A stretch of DNA of 9,419 nucleotides from CAVPRW01 sp046727435 [NCBI: bacterium]. GTDB taxonomy: Bacteria > Tectomicrobia > Entotheonellia > J063. Below, one piece after another: positions 5,571 through 9,419 of this stretch (positions are counted from its first letter, which is position 1; each line of letters starts with the position of its first letter). Where the stretch lies: the NCBI GenBank assembly GCA_046727435.1, contig JBKPCR010000396.1, positions 1-9,419 of the forward strand. Reading direction: 5' to 3'. Under the pieces are notes generated by a model that did no database searches, had not been told where the DNA came from, and saw only the letters and a list, made by a program, of their open reading frames with translations. Made by a program: the position numbers and the translations under genes.

Positions 5571-5990
5571 TTAGGTATTGGGGGGGACGCCGCTAATCTC
5601 GCCCAGCGCCGAGCCGGGATCCCGCTCGACCGCCAGATCCCCGAGCGACACAATGCCCACCGCCTGCCCCCCGTCGACCACCGGCAAGCGGCGAATGGCA
5701 TGGGTGCGCATGAGCCGCACCGCCTCCTCGACGCTTTCTGTGGGCGTCGCGGTGACTATGCTGTGACTGCAGATGTCGGCCAAGGTAGTGGTGGCCGGGT
5801 CCCGCGTCTCGGCCAGGATCCGCACGACAATATCCCGGTCCGTGACAATGCCGCAGACCTGGTTGTTCTCGATGACAATCACGTCGCCAATCTGCGCGTC
5901 CCGCATGGCGCGGGCGGCCTCGTGCACCGACGCAGTGCCGGGCAGCGCCACGGGGTTGGGGGTCATCAGCTCACGAATCTGCTGCGCCAT
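5571..5990 (-). CDS. stand-alone CBS-domain pair protein
   Basis: 139 residues from ATG 5990-5988, set by AAGGAG 6 nt upstream; the in-frame extension upstream has no such site. Two CBS motifs fill the protein. CBS1 (about 7-60) begins IRELMTPNPVALPGTASVHE and ends in the typical GIVTDRDIV; CBS2 (about 71-125) contains AVRLMRTHAIRRLPVVDGGQ and GIVSLGDLA. Such pairs form a Bateman module that binds adenine nucleotides (AMP, ATP, SAM or similar) and acts as a cytoplasmic energy or stress sensor, usually by docking on a partner. The T/S-x-x-D nucleotide-ribose motif (TDRD) is intact in CBS1, whereas CBS2 has SLGD. The short acidic tail ends GVPPNT. No partner enzyme is adjacent, so the regulated target is unknown. 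Confidence 0.9.
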   Translation of the reverse strand: MAQQIRELMTPNPVALPGTASVHEAARAMRDAQIGDVIVIENNQVCGIVTDRDIVVRILAETRDPATTTLADICSHSIVTATPTESVEEAVRLMRTHAIRRLPVVDGGQAVGIVSLGDLAVERDPGSALGEISGVPPNT

Positions 5991-6135
5991 AAGCGGCTCC
6001 TTCTCTTGGGGCTCAATCGGACCACAGACGGTTGGCCCAGAAGGGCTTGCCTCTGATACGCAAGACATGCGCCTATTGCCTTGGATCGAGGCGCTCCTGC
6101 TGTGCCCAACAGGTCAACGCTCGTCAGAGCTTCCT

Positions 6136-6297
6136 CTACGTTCGGTGGGGGTGATGCCCCACACGAGCGCCCGCCGCGACGTCAGATGCACGATGCAGGG
6201 GAAGTTGAGAGCCGTGCGCATGGAGAGGACAGCGTGGAGTGGGCAGGCGAAAGGAGAGAAGGGGTACTGACACCGGCCGTAACTGGTTCGCTGGCAT
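6136..6297 (-). CDS. possible small protein with a strong ribosome site
   Basis: ATG 6297-6295 is preceded by AAGGAGG with a 6-nt spacer, the main support. The 53 residues (MPANQLRPVSVPLLSFRLPT..., ending GHHPHRT) are rich in Pro, His and Arg and lack a clear fold. A -35/-10-like pair on the same strand lies at 6369-6396. The GC-rich composition may make the frame open by chance; an alternative is a small untranslated or leader transcript ahead of the CBS gene. Confidence 0.3.
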   Translation of the reverse strand: MPANQLRPVSVPLLSFRLPTPRCPLHAHGSQLPLHRASDVAAGARVGHHPHRT

Positions 6298-6368
6298 GGG
6301 CATCCTCCTTCTCGGGAGCAGCCGCATCAACAGCCATGGAGAGCGGTGCAGTCAAGGAAAGCGTGCCC

Positions 6369-6396
6369 AGTGTACTGCACTCGTGCCGCATGTCAA
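6369..6396 (-). promoter_or_regulatory. weak promoter candidate TTGACA-N16-TACACT, minus strand
   Basis: TTGACA reads on the minus strand at 6396-6391 and TACACT at 6374-6369. The -35 is perfect, the -10 only partly matches and the spacing is 16. It would serve the small ORF 6136-6297 and possibly the CBS gene beyond it. Confidence 0.35.
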
Positions 6397-6672
6397 CTAA
6401 AAATGCCAGCAAAACCCAACCAGTAGCGGTTTTTCAGCAATCCACTTCAACAGACAACAATCCTTATCTCCTTCCACGGTCTGTCCTGCCTCCACACCTC
6501 GGGTACGTCGGCTGCACTCTGTCCAGACGTCAAGGCTGTATGGACGAGGATTATCTGTAGCGGCTGGCACTAATTGAACGCTCGGCTCGCAATAGAGCAC
6601 CCTTCCTGGCCCACAATCATTGATTCTGGCGTGTGCTCCCGGCTCATATTGAGGGTCTTCGTCGAATGGCAT
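6397..6672 (-). CDS. doubtful hypothetical protein
   Basis: An open frame of 91 residues from ATG 6672-6670, beginning MPFDEDPQYEPGAHARINDC and ending EKPLLVGFCWHF. It has five cysteines, several aromatic residues and mixed codon use, so it looks more protein-like than other frames here, but the nearest GGAG is about 10 nt upstream. Its middle contains an IS-end-like motif (6609-6624) seen again at 7872-7907, which argues that part of it is non-coding mobile-element debris. It could extend to TTG 6702. Confidence 0.3.
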   Translation of the reverse strand: MPFDEDPQYEPGAHARINDCGPGRVLYCEPSVQLVPAATDNPRPYSLDVWTECSRRTRGVEAGQTVEGDKDCCLLKWIAEKPLLVGFCWHF

Positions 6673-6874
6673 TAAGTTAAGCTCCAACACCTCTCTTATC
6701 AATAAGTTACGTGCTTCTCATGGTGATCGAGTCGCCGTGAGCCGGATCGGCTCAGCATTGAACGGCGCAGGGTGAGCCTGGTGCGTTCCCAGTGGTAGGA
6801 GGTTCCACGAGATGCGCATGCACCCTAAACACCTTTGATACAATGGATTATGGCTATCTTAATGCCATTCGGGT
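6673..6874. other. non-coding stretch with a short hairpin
   Basis: No gene was recognised. TGAGCCG-GAT-CGGCTCA (6738-6754) is a perfect 7-bp stem-loop. An AGGAGG at 6797-6802 precedes ATG 6812, but the frame codes only eight residues before TGA, so it is at most a leader peptide. Confidence 0.35.
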
Positions 6875-6899
6875 CTTCGTCACTTTTGGTGATTCAGGT

Positions 6900-7019
6900 T
6901 CACGGAAGTAAAATTGCCACGAGGGAGGAGAAGGTGGCGAACTGAAAATCCCTGTTAATCAATGGAGAAATGAGCACTCTTTTCGCGATGAGCTGAGCCA
7001 TCACCTGGTGTTCAAACAT
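6900..7019 (-). CDS. 39-residue ORF with a strong ribosome site inside the left repeat
   Basis: ATG 7019-7017 follows AAAGGAGGT with about an 8-nt spacer, one of the best ribosome sites in the window. The product (MFEHQVMAQLIAKRVLISPL, then INRDFQFATFSSLVAILLP) is hydrophobic and helical, ending in a short membrane-like stretch. The leader, ribosome site and first codons lie in the 45-nt repeat, whose other copy starts a different 28-codon frame at 7840. It could be a genuine small membrane protein or the 5' remnant of a mobile-element gene. Confidence 0.35.
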   Translation of the reverse strand: MFEHQVMAQLIAKRVLISPLINRDFQFATFSSLVAILLP

Positions 7020-7057
7020 GGCCAAGACCTCCTTTACCTCAGTGGGGAGTTAAGCCG
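7013..7057 (-). repeat. 45-nt inverted repeat, left arm
   Basis: Pairs with 7802-7846 with a single mismatch. Read on the minus strand it runs from CGGCTTAACTCCCCACTGAG through AAAGGAGGT to ATGTTTG, so it contains a complete ribosome-binding site and start codon. Confidence 0.9.
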
Positions 7058-7117
7058 CCTAGCGAAGGCCCACTGTCTAACGTCCCCGGTGCGGAGCGGG
7101 GTTGCTTCTTGCTGCCT

Positions 7118-7540
7118 TTAGGCGTTTTGCCAGCCGGGGTTCGTGACATCGCGGGGATCAAAGTGGTTTTCTTGCTCAATGATCTTGCCCGCACTATTCA
7201 CCGTAAAACGATCGGCGACCCGCAACGTGGCCCGCGGGTTGACCGTGTGGATTTCCGCTTCCGTGATAATGGCCGTCAGCTGGTCGTTGATGTAATGCTC
7301 GATGACCTTCACTTCCCCCAAAGCGGGCACCATCGGCGGCCACCAAATGGTCCGTAACGCCTCTTTCCCCACCAGAGGGTTATGGACCCCTCCAGGAGCG
7401 AGAGGGGCACGCAGCACGACGTTATCGTCATAGGGGATCGCGGCAAAATCCTTCTGCGCCAACGCTCCGAAGTACGCCTCAGCCACTGTGCGGAGTTGTG
7501 CCCTCCGCTGGGCGACGGTGCTCTCTTCTTGCTCAGGCAT
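7118..7540 (-). CDS. SnoaL / NTF2-like fold protein
   Basis: 140 residues from ATG 7540-7538, fixed by AAAGGAG 7 nt upstream; a longer in-frame reading to 7639 has no ribosome site. The pattern is that of the SnoaL-like NTF2 superfamily. An N-terminal helix pair comes first (LRTVAEAYFGALAQKDFAAI, 17-36). Then come the short motif VVLRAPLAP, the GVHNPLVGKEALRTIW segment (51-66), strands EVKVIEHYINDQLTAIITEA (76-95) and RATLRVADRFTVNSAGKIIE (103-122), and the late EQENHFDPRDV. The family forms cone-shaped pockets and includes polyketide cyclases, delta-5-3-ketosteroid isomerase-like enzymes and many uncharacterised proteins. The late acidic and His residues would face the pocket, but a substrate cannot be told. 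The gene is alone and lies between 45-nt inverted repeats. Confidence 0.8.
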   Translation of the reverse strand: MPEQEESTVAQRRAQLRTVAEAYFGALAQKDFAAIPYDDNVVLRAPLAPGGVHNPLVGKEALRTIWWPPMVPALGEVKVIEHYINDQLTAIITEAEIHTVNPRATLRVADRFTVNSAGKIIEQENHFDPRDVTNPGWQNA

Positions 7541-7801
7541 CGTTCGACTCCTTTCCTGCGAAGTGGTAGCTCCGTGTCTTGGAGTTTTTCCCCGCGCCGT
7601 TGGCGCCCAACTATTGAGTATATGGAAATGTTTCCCCATAACCTCTCAATAGCCCTGCATGAAATGTGGGTCTCATCCCTCGTTCGGGTGGCTTATCTGG
7701 AAAATTCTGAGCATAATAGCCTAAATCCGGGTCGTATACTTCAAGCTTTTCGGCATCATGGCCCGTGGCAGGTGACGGCCTGAGGAGAGGTTCAGGTGAG
7801 T
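7541..7801. other. upstream region of the SnoaL-like gene
   Basis: Contains the promoter region of the minus-strand SnoaL gene; no clear -35/-10 pair could be placed. A 53-residue plus-strand frame from ATG 7621 (ending RILQAFRHHGPWQVTA) has no ribosome site and is probably not a gene. Confidence 0.3.
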
Positions 7802-7846
7802 CGGCTTAACTCCCCACTGAGGTAAAGGAGGTCCTGGCCATGTTTG
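7802..7846 (+). repeat. 45-nt inverted repeat, right arm
   Basis: Partner of 7013-7057. On the plus strand it again presents AAAGGAGGTC and ATG 7840, opening a 28-codon frame (MFVVFTKSDEEPTLIAPGPT...) that ends at TAG 7924-7926 inside IS-end-like repeats. The downstream coding sequence differs completely from that of the left arm. Confidence 0.9.
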
Positions 7847-8029
7847 TGGTGTTCACCAAAAGTGACGAAGAGCCCACATTGATTGCACCCGGGCCCACAT
7901 TATTGATCCTGAGTTCGCAATCGTAGCTCGCCGGCCCAAATTATTTGCAACTGACTGAGGGTGCCAAACGGGTGTCTGGCGCTCGCCCACAGCTGGAGAG
8001 CCCAACCCTTGCCCCAGAGCCTGTGCTGT
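7847..8029. other. IS-end-like GCCCACA repeats, no gene
   Basis: GCCCACATTGAT (7872-7883) and GCCCACATTATTGAT (7893-7907) are near-tandem copies, and a related GGCCCAAATTATT follows near 7934. A fourth copy is at 6609-6624. Clustered short repeats of this sort resemble the multiple terminal repeats of IS21-family elements, but no istA or istB fragment was recognised. Confidence 0.35.
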
Positions 8030-8241
8030 GCAAACCTCGCCAAAGTTTCCGTTACACTGGTGAAGAATGAACTCGACCTTGTCTGGTCGGGATCAACTTG
8101 CCGAGCCCCCAGGGCCGCACAGCGGCAGGATGAGGCTCCTCATGTGAAAAAGGCAAAGTCTGCAATTTTACGGAGTTACGATGACCCGATAAGGTCCGCT
8201 TAACAAGCCAAATACGTCACGAAAATTTTGGCGAGGGTTGC
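8030..8241. mobile_element. MITE-like segment with 26-nt imperfect terminal inverted repeats
   Basis: 8030-8055 and 8216-8241 are reverse complements at 22 of 26 positions, sharing the core CCTCGCCAAA and a TTT-CGT-AC flank. The enclosed 160 nt have no convincing gene, though one plus-strand frame (7961-8203) stays open across it. Size and structure fit a miniature inverted-repeat element or the two ends of a deleted IS. I found no target-site duplication. Confidence 0.45.
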
Positions 8242-8270
8242 GCTTGGTCCCCATACCACGCTGCCATGTG

Positions 8271-8573
8271 TTATCTCCCCGCCGCCGCGCCAAAGTTGTC
8301 CAACATCGCTTGCGCGCCTTTCGCCAAAGTGACCACATTTTTCGCCGTCAGTGGGGTGGGGCCCGGCTCAAGGCTCACTTGCACCCGCGCGCGTTGGTAC
8401 GGTGGAGGTGCCTCCAGGGCGCTCCATTCCCGAACGTCGATCCAGGTCCCATCGGCCTCGAGCGCGATGACTTTGACGTGGCTCGCCGGCAGCTGGAGGT
8501 AGTCAATGTCGCGCAGGTAGCCCGTTTCACCGATCTCGGATGCGGGTAATTCGATCGTCAGCCATACAGCCAT
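8271..8573 (-). CDS. small unknown protein downstream of the ABC transporter subunit
   Basis: 100 residues from ATG 8573-8571, set by AAGGAGG 5 nt upstream. The sequence alternates strands and loops (MAVWLTIELPASEIGETGYL, ...ASHVKVIALEADGTWIDVRE) and ends in an Ala-rich helix (KNVVTLAKGAQAMLDNFGAA). It is small, soluble and probably cytoplasmic, with no cysteine or signal peptide; no family was recognised. The frame is open upstream to ATG 8711, adding SVERIRGHTT and other residues. I regard this as a fused remnant because the internal start has the far better ribosome site. It is 167 nt from the stop of the ABC subunit, possibly a separate transcript. Confidence 0.65.
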   Translation of the reverse strand: MAVWLTIELPASEIGETGYLRDIDYLQLPASHVKVIALEADGTWIDVREWSALEAPPPYQRARVQVSLEPGPTPLTAKNVVTLAKGAQAMLDNFGAAAGR

Positions 8574-8655
8574 GACACCCTCCTTTGCGCTCCGGTCAAC
8601 TTCGTGTTCCGCCTCACTCTCGCACACGATGTCGTTGCCACTGGCGTGTGTAACC

Positions 8656-8685
8656 GTGGTGTGTCCGCGAATCCTCTCCACGGAT
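8656..8685. repeat. 30-nt repeat, copy B (partner 5315-5344)
   Basis: Shares 27 of 30 bases with copy A. It lies 83 nt upstream of the start of the 8271-8573 gene, inside an in-frame upstream reading. The three differences fall at first and second codon positions of the shared reading frame, which does not favour selection on a protein, though the numbers are small. Confidence 0.7.
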
Positions 8686-8740
8686 GTGACCGGTTTCATC
8701 TGCAAACACATCTCGTCGTGAAGGCACCAGGTATCGCAGC

Positions 8741-9419
8741 TCAGCGAATCACCTCGTCGGCCTGGAAGAGGAGCGTCGGGGGAATCGTGAGGCCGAGGGC
8801 GTCGGCGGTCTTGAGGTTGATGACCAGCTCGAAGGTCGTCGGTTGCTCGACCGGCAACTCGGCTGGATTGGCGCCTTTCAGGACCTTGTCGACATAGACG
8901 GCGACGCGTCGGTTGACGTCGACCGGGTTTGCCCCATAGGATATGAGCCCCCCGGCAGCCACAGACGGTTTCGCGCTGTAGATCGCGGGGAGCCGACTCT
9001 TGGCGGCCAGGTCGGCAATCCGTCCGCGCTGCGGATCGATCAGCTGCGGCTCGGCGAACACGACGAGCGCCTCCGCGTCCGCGCGGGTCATCGCGGCGAA
9101 GGCGCTCTCCAGCTCCTCCGCACGGCGGACCTCCACGACCTGCAGGTGCAGCCCCAACGCCCCGGCCGCCACGGTCAGGTTGCGGAGCAGCGGCGCATGT
9201 CCGGGCGAGGCCGGGTTGGCCAACACGGCGATGCGCGTGCTCTGGGGCACGAGCTCCTTGAGGAATTCCAGCTGTTTGCCGATGAGCGTCGCCCTGAGAT
9301 TGCTCAAGCCGGTGATATTCCCCCCCGGCCGCGCTAAACTCGCGACGAACCCTTCCCCAACCGGGTCATAGTTGCCCGTCATGACGATCGGGATCGTGCG
9401 CGTCGCGCGCTGGGCCCCA
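8741..9419 (-). CDS. ABC transporter substrate-binding protein (ABC_sub_bind family), 5' end outside window
   Basis: The reading frame stays open to the right window edge, so the gene is cut at its 5' end; about 225 residues are visible of a family of roughly 320-340. The visible part starts (R)TIPIVMTGNYDPVGEGFVAS, continues with the family signature LARPGGNITGLSN and KQLEFLKELVPQSTRIAVLA, and then the second lobe (ALVVFAEPQLIDPQRGRIAD). The hinge-like LPAIYSAKPSVAAGGLISYG follows, and the protein ends LPVEQPTTFELVINLKTADA with the tail LGLTIPPTLLFQADEVIR. These periplasmic proteins have a two-lobe fold and deliver an unidentified solute, possibly an amino acid or small organic, to an ABC importer. 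The signal peptide or lipobox would lie in the missing part. No permease or ATPase gene is in the window. Confidence 0.9.
   Translation of the reverse strand, partial: GAQRATRTIPIVMTGNYDPVGEGFVASLARPGGNITGLSNLRATLIGKQLEFLKELVPQSTRIAVLANPASPGHAPLLRNLTVAAGALGLHLQVVEVRRAEELESAFAAMTRADAEALVVFAEPQLIDPQRGRIADLAAKSRLPAIYSAKPSVAAGGLISYGANPVDVNRRVAVYVDKVLKGANPAELPVEQPTTFELVINLKTADALGLTIPPTLLFQADEVIR

Larger units (their letters stand above)
6875..7870. mobile_element. inverted-repeat cassette carrying one SnoaL-like gene
   Basis: Two nested inverted-repeat pairs bound this segment. The inner arms 7013-7057 and 7802-7846 are reverse complements at 44 of 45 positions. The outer arms 6875-6892 and 7853-7870 match at all 18 positions. 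On the left, 120 nt separate inner and outer arms; on the right only 6 nt do. The interior (7058-7801) holds one gene. No transposase is present, so this could be a non-autonomous mobile unit, an invertible segment or a pair of duplicated leaders. Calling it a mobile element is inference; the repeats are directly visible. Confidence 0.5.

Noticed and set aside
5289-6056. 255-codon plus-strand frame
   Set aside because: Antisense to the CBS-domain gene; composition is Arg/Gly/His-rich and matches no protein fold.
6812-6838. Eight-codon frame after AGGAGG
   Set aside because: Too short and spacing too long to support a leader peptide; no regulated gene follows on the same strand.
7084-7101. 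CCCCG/CGGGG hairpin just past the SnoaL stop as a terminator
   Set aside because: Only a 5-bp stem, and in the direction of the gene it is not followed by U residues; the T-rich side is on the opposite strand.
7961-8203. 80-codon plus-strand frame across the MITE-like segment
   Set aside because: No ribosome site, codon pattern not protein-like, and it spans an inverted-repeat end.

Overview
The window is a patchwork of accessory DNA in a GC-rich bacterial genome. The genes have strong Shine-Dalgarno sites (mostly AAGGAG-type). They include a HAF-repeat protein remnant, a short secreted protein ending in a CLPDTxDP motif, a stand-alone CBS-pair protein and an ABC_sub_bind-type transporter subunit. 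This mix fits an environmental lineage such as NC10/Methylomirabilota, Rokubacteria or Nitrospirota. That placement is inferred from gene content only. No rRNA, tRNA or CRISPR array was seen.

Layout. Bases 1-189 hold the AT-rich 3' end of an unknown gene, which runs into a 5'-truncated HAF-repeat/Ig-like gene (to 796). An AT-rich orphan gene for a membrane-anchored helical protein follows (866-1543). Next comes a hairpin-rich gene-free stretch, a small secreted protein (1931-2224, minus), a long 64-nt hairpin (2435-2498) and an unrecognised cytoplasmic protein (2830-3285, minus). At 3784-4287 there is a well-formed plus-strand unit: inverted-repeat operator candidate, sigma70-like promoter, excisionase-type HTH protein and an overlapping small protein. 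A third short ORF from 4301 loses coherence near a perfect 22-nt palindrome. The minus strand then carries an all-helical protein (4539-5156) behind a frameshifted small gene (5166-5376), and a two-CBS-domain protein (5571-5990).

From 5991 to 8270 the DNA is mostly non-coding, with weak small ORFs, IS-end-like motifs and one clear gene, a SnoaL/NTF2-like protein (7118-7540, minus). That gene sits between a 45-bp inverted repeat (7013-7057 / 7802-7846) and an outer 18-bp pair (6875-6892 / 7853-7870), so the whole looks like a mobile or invertible cassette. A second, MITE-sized inverted-repeat pair lies at 8030-8241. The right end has a small unknown protein (8271-8573, minus) behind the 3' two thirds of an ABC transporter substrate-binding protein (8741 to the window edge, minus).

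No known defence or biosynthetic system could be recognised. The best candidates for something undescribed are the inverted-repeat SnoaL cassette, whose repeat carries a ribosome site and start codon, and the small operon led by the excisionase-like regulator.
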